31,741 nucleotides of DNA from a virus, in the IMG/VR virus record IMGVR_UViG_3300048790_000039, positions 1 through 31,741 of that record. The stretch is one strand, 5' to 3'. The translations under genes and the position numbers were made by a program. The notes beneath the pieces were generated by a model. That model made no database searches and was not told the origin of the DNA. It saw nothing but the letters and a program-made list of their open reading frames with translations. Below, in pieces: positions 14,364 through 22,285 of the stretch; positions within the stretch are counted from its first letter, which is position 1, and every line of letters begins with the position of its first letter.

Positions 14364-16292
14364 TTAGAATTGCGCATACCAAACATCGACATCGACGCCG
14401 CCTGTGCCAGTTGAGTTGATGCAAAGGCCATTGCCGGAAGTGTTCTTCAAGCCTTGCCAAAACGACGGCGCATAGATTTCGCCAGAATTCACAGCCTCAG
14501 AAGCTAGGCCGTTAATCTGCGTATTGGTTGACGAACAGTTGGCATTGGCCGATGCGGTATTTTCTAGGAACCACGTAGCCGTGCCAGCGGCGCGCGAGCG
14601 CCAGTTGCATACATAGACCGACTGACTTGCGACACCCTGCACGGCAAGGGTATCCGTTGCCGAGGTTATGTGCTTAAACACATGGCTATCGCACGCAATT
14701 AACCCCTTGAGATTGCCACCTGTTGCACCCGAGGCATTTGCACCAAGGTAGATCGCCTTTGACGGCGGGGCAGAACTGGTTGAAGCCGACATATTGGTAA
14801 TATCGACCACGGCACCCGACGCCAGCGAGCCCGATAGGTAGGCACCGGAAACCACGGCACCGGCTGAGACTGCGCCGGACGCTATTGCACCGCTGGCGAT
14901 GGAGCCAGAAGCGAGCGCGCCGCTGGCGATAGCTCCCGACGCAATCGAGGCAGACGCGGCTTTGATCGCGACCGCCGCCTGATCGCTTGCAATCACGACC
15001 GGGGACGAACTGGCGCTGACAGCCGATCCGTTTGGGTTAGAATTATCAACGGTGCTATGCAGCGAACCGGCCGAAGTAAACTGGAACGGCGCTGTCTGGC
15101 CCGTCGATAAAGTCGGCGCCGACGAATTATAAATGCCGCCGGTTATCATCGTATTGGTTGGCGCCGTCCCTGGGACCGTACCGCTCATTAGTCCCCACGA
15201 GCCGATCGTGTTAGGATCCACCTTACCGATCGCCGTTGTGGCGCTGGCCTGCAAAGTCGCATTGACCGAAAACGCGGTATTGTCTGACGCGATATTAACG
15301 CGCTGCGATCCCGCACCGGATACGCCGTTGCCGGTCGCAACCGTGGTCGCACCGATTTGAGCGATTGAAACGCCGTTTGTGGTTCCTACCGTGGTCTGGT
15401 CTATGCCGAATTTACCGGCAAGCGCCGATCCCGCCGTCAACTGCGCAAATAGCGGATTGCCAGACGCTATGACCGCATTGCCTTGCAACAGATTTGCGTA
15501 CAGGCCATTGGTGGCCGACAAGACGGCATTGCCTTGCAGGACGTTGCCGTACCAGCCATTTGTCGCACTCAGGACGTTGCCGCCTTGGGTCGGTACGATG
15601 CCGTTGCCGTTCGCAAGCGAAGGGGTCGCGTTAAACGCGGTCGATGCTACGCCGCCAGCAGTGATCTTGAGATTGCTGACAGCGCCAGTGCCGGTGCCAT
15701 CGACCGTACCGCCGATAACGACGGGTGGGTTGGCCGCCGCGGTGCCATTGGCTGTTGGGCCATAGACCGCACCGCCGCCACCTGATCCGCCACCGCCACC
15801 ACCCGTGCCGGTCGGCAAGCCCGCGCCGCCGACGCCATTGGCCGTGGTCGAGCCGCCGGTTGCGATACAGTGCAGCGTCGTAATGCCGGTTGGAATCGTA
15901 AAGGCAAACCAGCCGCCGCTCGATGTAATCAACTGGTCCGCGGTTGTCGCCGCGATGCCGTTGACGTTGCAATACATCGGATTGGCGCCGACGTTGCCAA
16001 TAACCGCGACAGTGCCACTTGGAAGGGTGCCGCTCGAATCCGACGTGGTGACGCTTAAGGCGGTCATGCGCGCGCCGGATGCCGACGGTGTAAAGCCGCC
16101 TAATGATGCACTGAAAGTACCTTGCACAAATATCGGGTTGGCAGAACCGCCGCATGGCGTCCAAACGCCGGGGGTTGACGTTGGACATTGCAGATTGGCA
16201 TTGCCGGGGCCGATCTGTGCGTTCGCTGGCTGTGCTAGATAGGGGAGCGCGAGGACAAAAACTAACGCCGCGATTTTATTTAGGATTCTCAT
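14364..16292 (-). CDS. Exported fibre-like protein with ASGAIASG repeats (642 aa)
   Basis: Start ATG 16292 (AGGA, 8-base spacer) gives a textbook signal peptide: MRILNKIAALVFVLALPYLAQPANA before QIGPG. An ATG overlapping the portal stop lies 6 codons earlier. Then follow a Cys-containing region, a glycine linker (GTGGGGGGSGGGG, residues ~165-180), repeats 'GNVLSATNGWYGNVLQGNAVLSATNGLY', a beta region, and an Ala/Ser/Gly pentad array (IASGA/ASGAL, residues ~445-495). The C-terminal ~110 residues hold four spaced Cys and end DVWYAQF, a pattern I recall from alphaproteobacterial phage fibres ('CD...', 'SIYVC', 'G..LC', 'Y.SYAQF'). It lies between portal and head genes. Confidence 0.7.
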   Translation of the reverse strand: MRILNKIAALVFVLALPYLAQPANAQIGPGNANLQCPTSTPGVWTPCGGSANPIFVQGTFSASLGGFTPSASGARMTALSVTTSDSSGTLPSGTVAVIGNVGANPMYCNVNGIAATTADQLITSSGGWFAFTIPTGITTLHCIATGGSTTANGVGGAGLPTGTGGGGGGSGGGGAVYGPTANGTAAANPPVVIGGTVDGTGTGAVSNLKITAGGVASTAFNATPSLANGNGIVPTQGGNVLSATNGWYGNVLQGNAVLSATNGLYANLLQGNAVIASGNPLFAQLTAGSALAGKFGIDQTTVGTTNGVSIAQIGATTVATGNGVSGAGSQRVNIASDNTAFSVNATLQASATTAIGKVDPNTIGSWGLMSGTVPGTAPTNTMITGGIYNSSAPTLSTGQTAPFQFTSAGSLHSTVDNSNPNGSAVSASSSPVVIASDQAAVAIKAASASIASGAIASGALASGSIASGAIASGAVSAGAVVSGAYLSGSLASGAVVDITNMSASTSSAPPSKAIYLGANASGATGGNLKGLIACDSHVFKHITSATDTLAVQGVASQSVYVCNWRSRAAGTATWFLENTASANANCSSTNTQINGLASEAVNSGEIYAPSFWQGLKNTSGNGLCINSTGTGGVDVDVWYAQF

Positions 16293-16306
16293 GGTCGTTG
16301 TCCTGT

Positions 16307-18154
16307 TCATGCGCCTGTTTGGCCGGTCAAAGCGCCCAGCGCCGAGCTTCCGCCGGGCAGTTGCGTATCGCTTAGGGTCTTAGCCGCGCTGACTGCGGCC
16401 ATGGCAGCGCCTGGTGCCTGTGCATCGGTCTTTGCCTTGGCCATTTCCTGCTGCCGGATGGTGTCGTACTGTTTTACTTCGTCGTCGGTAAACATCGAAT
16501 CGGTTGGGAAGTTATTGATGTCGGCATAGTGCCGCATGGCCTTGTCGAGATTGATGACACGAATCGGATCCGGTACGCCGGCGGCTTTGGCGGCGCTTGA
16601 TAGCGAGCCGGCCGTGGCAAACGTGTCTTTCATCGCCACTGATTCAGCCGATCGTTGCGCCAGTTTCAAAATCGAAACATAGGTTATTTTCAGCGGCACA
16701 TTGGCCAGTGATTGCGGCTTGGGCTTTAACATCGGCACGACTTTACCCGTGGCATCGCGCGTGGTGCGGCGCTGTAGAATACTCAAGACGCGCTGAATAC
16801 AAATATCCAATTCCTTTTCGGCCAGATTGATGACCGGGCCCAATTCCTGCAAGCGCTCTAAATCCCGCTTGGTCAATTCCAGTTCATTGCGCGGCTGCAC
16901 GCCTTCCATCTTGGATATGGCCATGAACAGATCGACGAATAGACAGTGATCGATGCGCTGCTCGACTTTGGAAATATCTGCGGTCAATGCAGCAAGCCAT
17001 TGCGGATCAACCTCGAACAGCGGCCAGAAGCCTTTTTTCTGTCCCGCCGTATTCATGTAGGTAATCATCGCCGGCATGATCGAGGCCGGTTCGTTCTTTA
17101 GCTCGGGGTCGGCGCCCATGGGCGGTCGCACGCCCTTTTCGATGAATTCGGCCTTGCGCAAATCCTCTTGCTGGATTTGTTTGTTGTCGCCGATCGCGTC
17201 CATGCAGGGTCCGCGGCCATAAGCATCGTTGGAAACCGTGGCCCATTTGAGCGCCATAAATGGCATATCGTGGAACCCGCGCTTCGATAGCGCCTGTGCG
17301 GTTTTAATGCCCTTGAGCCAGTAGACCTCGCGGAATGCGAAGTTGGATGGCACGACGCGGATTTTGCCTTTGTTGGTGCCTCGCCGTGCAATGTCAAAAT
17401 TTGGCTCAATAGCGTGGGCGACGACAAATTCAGTATCGTAACTCCCGGCTTGCCAAAGCAACTGTACCTGTCGCGGGCAGTTTTCCAGCAAAAACTGATC
17501 GACGATCTGCAACACCGTAAAAGCAAATTCGCGGTAGAACTTGACGGTCGTGTTACGCCCGCCATTGGCGAGATAATATTCGCCGGCGGCCGGCACATAG
17601 AACCGCGCGACGTCCTCTTGATCTTCGAATATCAATATCGGCGCTGTGCCGAATACAGTCTCGTCGCGGAATGCTTGCGACATGCTGTTGTAGAAATTCG
17701 ATTGAGATAGCACCGTGTAGATTTTTTCTTCGGTGTCTTTGAGCCAGGATTTGCCATCGGCATCGAGGTCAACCCACGGCAGGCCAATGCCTAATTTGAA
17801 CCATGGCCGCGACGGCGAACACAGGCCGGTCCACATGCCGGCGGCGCAAGTGCGTACGGCGAGAAGCCCGTGCGAGTTGATAATTTGCTGATTAAGGTTA
17901 GAGCCCTTCCACATGCGGTTGGCGACGATGAGCCAAGAATATCTAAACGGTAAAAAGAATGCCGCTAACACGGCCCAAAACGTCCACCATGACCAACGCC
18001 AAGCTCGCATCGACGCTAGACTGGATTCTAGGTGCGCGTAGATGGTTTGCCAGTCTTGTGATTCGGCTTTTTCGTCCTTCGAAGGCGTCGGCGGCTGCTT
18101 GGCAAGCAGCGTCGGCGACATCATTTCGTAAGGAGCGGAATCAGCCGCGAGCAT
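16307..18154 (-). CDS. Portal protein, podoviral head-tail connector type
   Basis: 615 residues. ATG 18154 (GGAAG, 6 bases). Strong family pattern: 'IINSHGLLAVRTCAAGMWTGLCSPSRPWFKL', 'WLKDTEEKIYTVLSQSNFYNSMSQAFRDETVFGTAPILIFED', 'FYVPAAGEYYLANGGRNTTVKFYREFAFT', 'RGPCMDAIGDNKQIQQEDLRKAEFIEKGVRPP'. This is the head-to-tail connecting protein family (T7 gp8 and relatives), a dodecamer that holds the packaging motor and the tail adaptor. The hydrophobic stretch at residues ~52-80 aligns with the family's 'W..I..Y.LP.R..F' segment and need not be a membrane anchor. The C-terminal ~50 residues are Ala/Lys/Gln-rich. Confidence 0.93.
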   Translation of the reverse strand: MLAADSAPYEMMSPTLLAKQPPTPSKDEKAESQDWQTIYAHLESSLASMRAWRWSWWTFWAVLAAFFLPFRYSWLIVANRMWKGSNLNQQIINSHGLLAVRTCAAGMWTGLCSPSRPWFKLGIGLPWVDLDADGKSWLKDTEEKIYTVLSQSNFYNSMSQAFRDETVFGTAPILIFEDQEDVARFYVPAAGEYYLANGGRNTTVKFYREFAFTVLQIVDQFLLENCPRQVQLLWQAGSYDTEFVVAHAIEPNFDIARRGTNKGKIRVVPSNFAFREVYWLKGIKTAQALSKRGFHDMPFMALKWATVSNDAYGRGPCMDAIGDNKQIQQEDLRKAEFIEKGVRPPMGADPELKNEPASIMPAMITYMNTAGQKKGFWPLFEVDPQWLAALTADISKVEQRIDHCLFVDLFMAISKMEGVQPRNELELTKRDLERLQELGPVINLAEKELDICIQRVLSILQRRTTRDATGKVVPMLKPKPQSLANVPLKITYVSILKLAQRSAESVAMKDTFATAGSLSSAAKAAGVPDPIRVINLDKAMRHYADINNFPTDSMFTDDEVKQYDTIRQQEMAKAKTDAQAPGAAMAAVSAAKTLSDTQLPGGSSALGALTGQTGA

Positions 18155-18209
18155 TCGTTGCTTCCGGTCGAGGAAATTCTAACGCACGGAACGCAACAGA
18201 ATTACAAAA

Positions 18210-18431
18210 CTACTGGCCGAAAGCTGTCTTTGTCGCAACGCCGGGCGCAGCCGCACCCTCGGGACTTGATTTGACCGTATTGTTAAATCCAGCACCGCCG
18301 GCTGCTGCGGCGGCTGCCGCTCGCGCCGCGGCTTGGCTGTCTTGCACCGTGCCGCTGGCTTGTGTCGGCGGATTGGGCGGCGGGGGCGGCGGTGCGGGTG
18401 CTGCGGGCATGGAAGGGGCAAGGAAGCTCAT
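18210..18431 (-). CDS. Small Pro/Ala-rich protein between terminase and portal (73 aa)
   Basis: ATG 18431 has AGGAG 6 bases upstream. Longer upstream reading is not protein-like. Layout: MSFLAPSMPAAPAP, six prolines, 'TQASGTVQDSQAAARAAAAAAAGGAGFNNTVKSSPEG', and the end 'ATKTAFGQ'. Small proteins with a proline run, an Ala-rich helix and a terminal '(L/F)GQ' are regularly encoded just before the portal gene in BPP-1-like and related phages, as I recall. Molecular role unknown. It may be a minor head protein. Confidence 0.68.
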   Translation of the reverse strand: MSFLAPSMPAAPAPPPPPPNPPTQASGTVQDSQAAARAAAAAAAGGAGFNNTVKSSPEGAAAPGVATKTAFGQ

Positions 18432-18456
18432 GCGGGCTCCTGTCTGTGAATTGCGA

Positions 18457-18708
18457 TCACGGAAACACCAGCGATAGACCAGCCGCCGCACCGACGATCG
18501 CGCTGATTCCAACGACGATACCGCATAGGGCACGCGGGATTTGGGTCACTTGCGCCAGATAGCCGACATAGCTCAATCCAGCCGCCGCGAGCGCCATTTT
18601 CCACGCGAAGTTGTTGTGATAGATCAAACCAGCCCAATAAACGCCGGTCAGATATAAAGCGCTGTTGATATACAGCCCGATCACCAGCAAGCGTTGGTCT
18701 GCCGTCAT
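18457..18708 (-). CDS. Small membrane protein, three hydrophobic segments (83 aa), holin candidate
   Basis: ATG 18708 lies 3 bases after the terminase stop, with AGGGG 9 bases upstream. Segments: ~7-26 (LLVIGLYINSALYLTGVYWA), ~35-53 (WKMALAAAGLSYVGYLAQV), ~60-82 (ALCGIVVGISAIVGAAAGLSLVF). The length and three-helix layout fit class I holins, which time lysis by opening the inner membrane, but small membrane proteins are not specific by shape. No endolysin is encoded nearby. Confidence 0.6.
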   Translation of the reverse strand: MTADQRLLVIGLYINSALYLTGVYWAGLIYHNNFAWKMALAAAGLSYVGYLAQVTQIPRALCGIVVGISAIVGAAAGLSLVFP

Positions 18709-18711
18709 AGT

Positions 18712-20175
18712 TCACGACCCCTGGAACGGGCTATAGTCGTTTTGACCATAGTTTCCTTCGGCTTGCTTATCAAGGTCCGCGAATGGCCGGAACGTCGTAT
18801 CCCTGTGAATTATTCGCTGCCGGGCTTTGGGGGTGACGGGTTCGGCAAAGGTGAGCATGCAGGCGTCGAATTCGTCGGGGCTGTAGCCAAGTTTTACTTT
18901 CACTTCAGCCTTGGGCTCAAGCATGAGTCGGTCACCCTTAAAGGTGTAGGTCGTCTGTGTTAGCGCAGCCAACAGATTTGCGTCCTCGATGAGCGCGCCG
19001 CCTTGTTTGATCCATTGCACGAATTCAAACGCCATTTCGGCCCGTTTGTTGTAATACCGCTCTTTGTGGTTGGCTTCTTGGGCAAAGTGGACGCCGATTG
19101 GCGACTTGCCCAATAGAATCAGTTGGTCGATCCAGCCGGCGCCAAATCCGCCCGTGTTGTCGATAAAGCAGGCGTCGGCATTCCAATCGGTCCATTTGCG
19201 TGAGACTTGGCCGGCGCCTTGGGTTGAATTGATATTGCGGTATCGCATCAGCGGGAACATCTGAATTCCTTGGCGCGGCGCGATAATGCTGGAATCATCG
19301 CCGTATTGAGCCACGTCCACGCCAAGCACTTTGGAAGTGTCGCCGATCTCATGCTCGCGCCAGTGCCGTTTCATGGCAGCCGATACTTCGTCCGGCCCGA
19401 TGAGGGCATTAAGCGACGACGGCGGAAACTCGCCAAAAATTCTCACTTTGACCCACGGATTATCCCGGCCATATTGTTCGATCATGGCTCTAGCGTGCTC
19501 GACCGAAACCCTTGGTGTGCGCTTGGGATTGTCTGGATCCGCCGTAATCTCGATCATTTTCCACAGTTTACGGGCCACGGTAGCCGCGCGATAAAGTGGC
19601 CCGGCCAGCATCGTCGGATTGCCCGCCTGCACAATATGGGCCTCGATCGGATTGCCGGCGAAAATGCCCTCGCACACCGGCATGACCGAATCAGGCATGT
19701 CGCCGGTTTCATCCAACAGCCAAATTACGTAAGGCCCGTGCAAACCGGCCAGCGCGTTACCGATTTGTGTGGCGTCGGCGCTTTGCGGGTAACTGCGGGC
19801 TTCGATTTTCCACGTATCTGGATGGTCCTTGCAAAACAGCTTTTGGCTGGTCTGTTCGAACAGGTGCATCAACAGCGGTGACCGTGAGCGCCATCGTGCT
19901 AGTTCCGTCCATAAGTTGGCTTTGAGGTTTGGGCCCGATACGGACGCGGCGCCGCCGATCGGGTGCGGACGTGTCAACAGGAAGTTCCAGCCTATCCATG
20001 CCAGTGTTGCGGTTTTTCCCGGCCCGGCGCAGGCTTTCATCGCCATGCGCGGTGAATGCGGAAACTGCTCTAGTGCGTCTAATTGCCAGGCGTCGGGCTC
20101 AACCTTGAACAACTCGCGCACCATGGTTGCGGGGTGCTCGCGCCAGGTCGCAATGCGGTCGGCTATTTCTTGCAT
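18712..20175 (-). CDS. terL: Terminase large subunit (packaging ATPase and nuclease)
   Basis: 487 residues. ATPase part: Walker A-like KACAGPGKT (residues 47-55), Walker B VIWLLDE (150-156), and coupling region 'IVQAGNP' (181-187). RNase H-like nuclease part with three acidic residues: D287 in 'VLGVDVAQYGDD', D339 in 'ACFIDNTGG', D437 in 'SPDEFDACML'. It pumps DNA through the portal into the prohead and cuts it. The start overlaps the preceding small gene by 13 bases and lacks its own good ribosome site, so coupled translation is likely. Confidence 0.95.
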   Translation of the reverse strand: MQEIADRIATWREHPATMVRELFKVEPDAWQLDALEQFPHSPRMAMKACAGPGKTATLAWIGWNFLLTRPHPIGGAASVSGPNLKANLWTELARWRSRSPLLMHLFEQTSQKLFCKDHPDTWKIEARSYPQSADATQIGNALAGLHGPYVIWLLDETGDMPDSVMPVCEGIFAGNPIEAHIVQAGNPTMLAGPLYRAATVARKLWKMIEITADPDNPKRTPRVSVEHARAMIEQYGRDNPWVKVRIFGEFPPSSLNALIGPDEVSAAMKRHWREHEIGDTSKVLGVDVAQYGDDSSIIAPRQGIQMFPLMRYRNINSTQGAGQVSRKWTDWNADACFIDNTGGFGAGWIDQLILLGKSPIGVHFAQEANHKERYYNKRAEMAFEFVQWIKQGGALIEDANLLAALTQTTYTFKGDRLMLEPKAEVKVKLGYSPDEFDACMLTFAEPVTPKARQRIIHRDTTFRPFADLDKQAEGNYGQNDYSPFQGS

Positions 20176-20360
20176 GTGATTGCGTTAACGACCGCCAGCG
20201 CGCGGCGCAAACTCGTTTCTTCACCTTTGACCAACTTGCCGGCATGATCGCGCGCAACATAGGCCGCTCGTCTACGGCGTCCGCATTTGGCTTTGAACAA
20301 CCGCGATTGCAGCGGGAGCGTCCAGACAGCGTAGTGCGGCTGGTTTATTTGGACGTCCAT
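20163..20360 (-). CDS. Small basic protein before terL (65 aa)
   Basis: ATG 20360 has a strong site: AAGGA 6 bases upstream, the spacer holding the TAG of the previous gene. The product starts MDVQINQPHYAVWTLPLQSRLF and has a basic middle (KCGRRRRAAYVARDHAGKLVKGEE). The 3' end overlaps terL by 13 bases, so its translation probably feeds terL. No family recognised. The Arg-rich patch could bind nucleic acid, but that is speculation. Confidence 0.6.
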   Translation of the reverse strand: MDVQINQPHYAVWTLPLQSRLFKAKCGRRRRAAYVARDHAGKLVKGEETSLRRALAVVNAITCKK

Positions 20361-20362
20361 GG

Positions 20363-20497
20363 CTAGTCCTTATGGTCAACCGAGCCGTCTGACGAAAAGA
20401 ACCGTTGCGCATGATGAATTTCCAGGTCGAACATGATCGCACTTACCACCAGCGCGGATAAGACGACTAGAAATGCCAAGCATACCGCGACAATCAT
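20363..20497 (-). CDS. Tiny single-span membrane protein (44 aa)
   Basis: MIVAVCLAFLVVLSALVVSAI forms one membrane helix at the very N-terminus, followed by a charged, aromatic tail (MFDLEIHHAQRFFSSDGSVDHKD). The ATG overlaps the previous stop by four bases (ATGA), and its TAG lies within the ribosome site of the next gene. The overlaps on both sides and the clean hydrophobic/charged split support it despite its size. Possible lysis or superinfection role. No direct evidence. Confidence 0.55.
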   Translation of the reverse strand: MIVAVCLAFLVVLSALVVSAIMFDLEIHHAQRFFSSDGSVDHKD

Positions 20498-20688
20498 CGC
20501 ATCCAACGCATGCCGGACTTACAAGATTCATCCCACTTCAAATTTAAGTTGGCCGCGCCGGGTTCAATCATGGTGCCCATGGGTGTGCTTTTGGAGATTG
20601 CACAAGATTGAACAAAGCGATTGATCGCCCATGAACTGAGCCATGTGATAATCACCAAGCCGATGACGACGCAAAGCCATTGTTTCAT
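20494..20688 (-). CDS. Small N-terminally anchored membrane protein (64 aa)
   Basis: ATG 20688 overlaps the previous stop as ATGA and has AGGTGA four bases before it. The reading frame is open further upstream but Arg-rich there. Residues 4-24 are one membrane span (WLCVVIGLVIITWLSSWAI), then 'NRFVQSCAISKSTPMG' and a polar tail with one more Cys. Two such tiny membrane genes in a row just before the packaging genes resemble lysis or membrane-modifying cassettes, but no family can be named. Confidence 0.58.
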   Translation of the reverse strand: MKQWLCVVIGLVIITWLSSWAINRFVQSCAISKSTPMGTMIEPGAANLNLKWDESCKSGMRWMR

Positions 20689-21029
20689 TGCTTCACCTGC
20701 GGGCCAGTCGCGCCCGGCATTTCGCCGGGTTGTGCGGGTGCCATTGACGGCACGATTTTCATACCGTGATCGAACGCATCGCGGATTTTCTTGCGCAGCG
20801 AGATCGTGTGCATGACGTCGTTGCACCATGCGGCTTCGGCCAGCATTTCGCCGGCGGCTTGCGCCAGGCAAATCACGACGCCTTCGTATTGAAGCGCTGC
20901 CAATAACGAAAACATGCCGCGTGCAACCACAACCAATACGCCTTTGCAGTGGTCTACCAATTGGCGGCCGGGCATGCCTTTGGTCGGTGGCGGATTAAGT
21001 GCGGATGTACCGTTAAGCTGCTCGGTCAT
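20685..21029 (-). CDS. Hypothetical protein (114 aa) with hydrophobic middle
   Basis: ATG 21029 lies two bases after the previous TAA. Ribosome site weak. Residues ~28-68 are hydrophobic or amphipathic (GVLVVVARGMFSLLAALQYEGVVICLAQAAGEMLAEAA), and the rest is polar with a Pro/Gly-rich C-terminus (MAPAQPGEMPGATGPQ). It could be membrane-associated. I do not recognise it. It belongs to the chain terS - 21031 gene - this gene - 20494 gene - 20363 gene - 20163 gene - terL. Confidence 0.55.
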   Translation of the reverse strand: MTEQLNGTSALNPPPTKGMPGRQLVDHCKGVLVVVARGMFSLLAALQYEGVVICLAQAAGEMLAEAAWCNDVMHTISLRKKIRDAFDHGMKIVPSMAPAQPGEMPGATGPQVKQ

Positions 21030-21030
21030 T

Positions 21031-21312
21031 TTACTCGCTCGTTAAATGGAGGATGTTTCTATCTTCGATTTTGCTTGCGCCCATAACAATTCGAGTCACG
21101 TTGCCTGCAACTTGGTGACTCCAAAAGCCTACTGAGTTTCTAAACCAAAATCCCGCCTGCTGGTCGCTTAATGCTTCTTCGGTGACGGTAAATTGACCCT
21201 CTACGTCGTTGACTAAAGATATGCCCCCGCCAAATAAATCCATACAGGGCTGGACCACCTCTGAAATTTGACCGTTCCACAAAACGTAATCTCCGCGTCT
21301 AAACTTCCTCAC
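21031..21312 (-). CDS. Hypothetical protein, SH3-like beta start (93 aa)
   Basis: Its ATG overlaps the terS stop (ATGA). The first 40 residues 'MRKFRRGDYVLWNGQISEVVQ' and 'GISLVNDVEGQFTVTEEAL' look like a small beta-barrel ('GD.V.W.G....V'), and the rest is mixed. Base composition here is less GC-rich than around it, hinting at separate acquisition. Function unknown. Confidence 0.55.
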   Translation of the reverse strand: MRKFRRGDYVLWNGQISEVVQPCMDLFGGGISLVNDVEGQFTVTEEALSDQQAGFWFRNSVGFWSHQVAGNVTRIVMGASKIEDRNILHLTSE

Positions 21313-22004
21313 TCCGCCGCCTCCTGTTTAATAACCTCGTCGGGTTCAACTTGCTTCGGCTTGGCGTAGCTCGCGCCGACTAATGCCTCAAGTGTGAGTG
21401 CACCAGTCACGTCATGCTTTTCCGCTTCATCGAGTCCCGACATCTTGCGCAATTGCGCAATCGCTTCCAATGGCGAATGGATCTCAAATTTCGGGCCATG
21501 CTCGGTATGCGAGACTGATTTGACCGCCGACATGATTTCGCGCTGCTCGTCTGGATCGAGCGCGGCGATTTTGGTCAAGTCGAGATAGGGTAGCACGGGC
21601 AGCGCCGCGATTGCTGCAGCGCGTTTGGCCTCGTCAAAGATGGTGTCGGTGTAATGTTTGACCATGGATGGGTCTTTTTCCATGCGCACAAAATCGAACA
21701 TCGACACGTCGCGAATCACATTGAGTTTTTGCGCGACTTTCGAGCGCAATTGCGTAACCGCGCGCACGGTATCGCGCGATAGATAAGCAATACGCGCCGC
21801 GACCGATGGGAGCCGATCAAGCTTTGCCGCATTGCCAGCGGTCATGTGCGGATAGCCAGCCTCGCGCGCGGCTTCCAAGCGCCCAAACATGGCGGCGCGG
21901 GCAATGGCGTAGCGCTCGTGCGTATCGCGCCGCAACGGCACTGAGCCTGGTTCGGGGATAGTGGCCGAAAGAGCCGGTAATTGTGGTTGAACCTGGGAAT
22001 CCAT
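21309..22004 (-). CDS. Terminase small subunit-like DNA-binding protein
   Basis: 231 residues. GGAG stands four bases before ATG 22004. Residues ~30-75 carry the HTH pattern of small terminases: 'RYAIARAAMFGRLEAAREAGYPHMTAGNAAKLDRLPSVAARIAYL' (helix, 'A...AGY....NA..L...P.V..RI..L'). A helical middle follows (VRAVTQLRSKVAQKLNVIRDV) and a C-terminal part with 'DLTKIAALDPDEQREIMSAVKS'. It would recognise the packaging site and form a ring that feeds TerL. It is separated from terL by five small genes. A 5-bp stem hairpin (22021-22034) sits upstream. Confidence 0.78.
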   Translation of the reverse strand: MDSQVQPQLPALSATIPEPGSVPLRRDTHERYAIARAAMFGRLEAAREAGYPHMTAGNAAKLDRLPSVAARIAYLSRDTVRAVTQLRSKVAQKLNVIRDVSMFDFVRMEKDPSMVKHYTDTIFDEAKRAAAIAALPVLPYLDLTKIAALDPDEQREIMSAVKSVSHTEHGPKFEIHSPLEAIAQLRKMSGLDEAEKHDVTGALTLEALVGASYAKPKQVEPDEVIKQEAAE

Positions 22005-22039
22005 GAGACTCCAATAGAATCCACAGTTTTGTGGCTAAT

Positions 22040-22234
22040 TCAAGCGATAAGCCCGCGTTTTACCAGCCTTCGAAGTGCTTCTGGTCGGGTTGGCAAGTCG
22101 TCCTCTTTGCGGCGCCAGTCGTCTACTTCTCTCAGGTCGTCGGGTGGCAGTTTGACCATGATACCCTTCGATCCAATCCGAGGGCGCCCTGGTCCTCTTT
22201 TATTTTCTGTATTTTGGGTATCGGCTATTGACAT
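22040..22234 (-). CDS. Ribbon-helix-helix-like small DNA-binding protein (64 aa)
   Basis: First gene of the leftward late operon. After a basic 'RGPGRPRIGSKG' hook comes 'IMVKLPPDDLREVDDWRRKEDDLPTRPEALRRLVKRGL': a strand, helix ('LREVDDW'), turn, and helix ('RPEALRRLV..GL'), the ribbon-helix-helix layout of CopG/Arc-type repressors. Its start codon lies inside the -35 box of the rightward promoter at 22228-22258, so it probably controls its own divergent promoter region. No toxin partner is seen, so a toxin-antitoxin role is unlikely. Confidence 0.75.
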   Translation of the reverse strand: MSIADTQNTENKRGPGRPRIGSKGIMVKLPPDDLREVDDWRRKEDDLPTRPEALRRLVKRGLIA

Positions 22235-22258
22235 GGTTTAATGGGTTTGGCATATAAC
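22228..22258 (+). promoter_or_regulatory. Rightward sigma-70 type promoter
   Basis: TTGACA at 22228-22233 is a perfect -35. The best -10 is TATAAC (22253-22258, 19-base spacer), or the overlapping CATATA with 17 bases. It would drive the 22286-24647 operon. The -35 overlaps the start codon of the opposite RHH gene. Confidence 0.6.
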
Positions 22259-22285
22259 ATCTACCGAAGCAAGGGAAATACGAAA

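Noticed and set aside
16307-18154. Portal hydrophobic segment (residues 52-80) as a membrane anchor
   Set aside because: It lines up with the aromatic, hydrophobic N-terminal element of the portal family; a membrane role is not needed to explain it.
22021-22034. CCACA-N4-TGTGG hairpin as a terminator before terS
   Set aside because: The stem has only 5 bp and no U-run follows; it is more likely incidental or a weak processing site.
22040-22234. RHH protein as the antitoxin of a toxin-antitoxin pair
   Set aside because: No toxin-like gene overlaps or adjoins it; the neighbours are terS and a divergent promoter.
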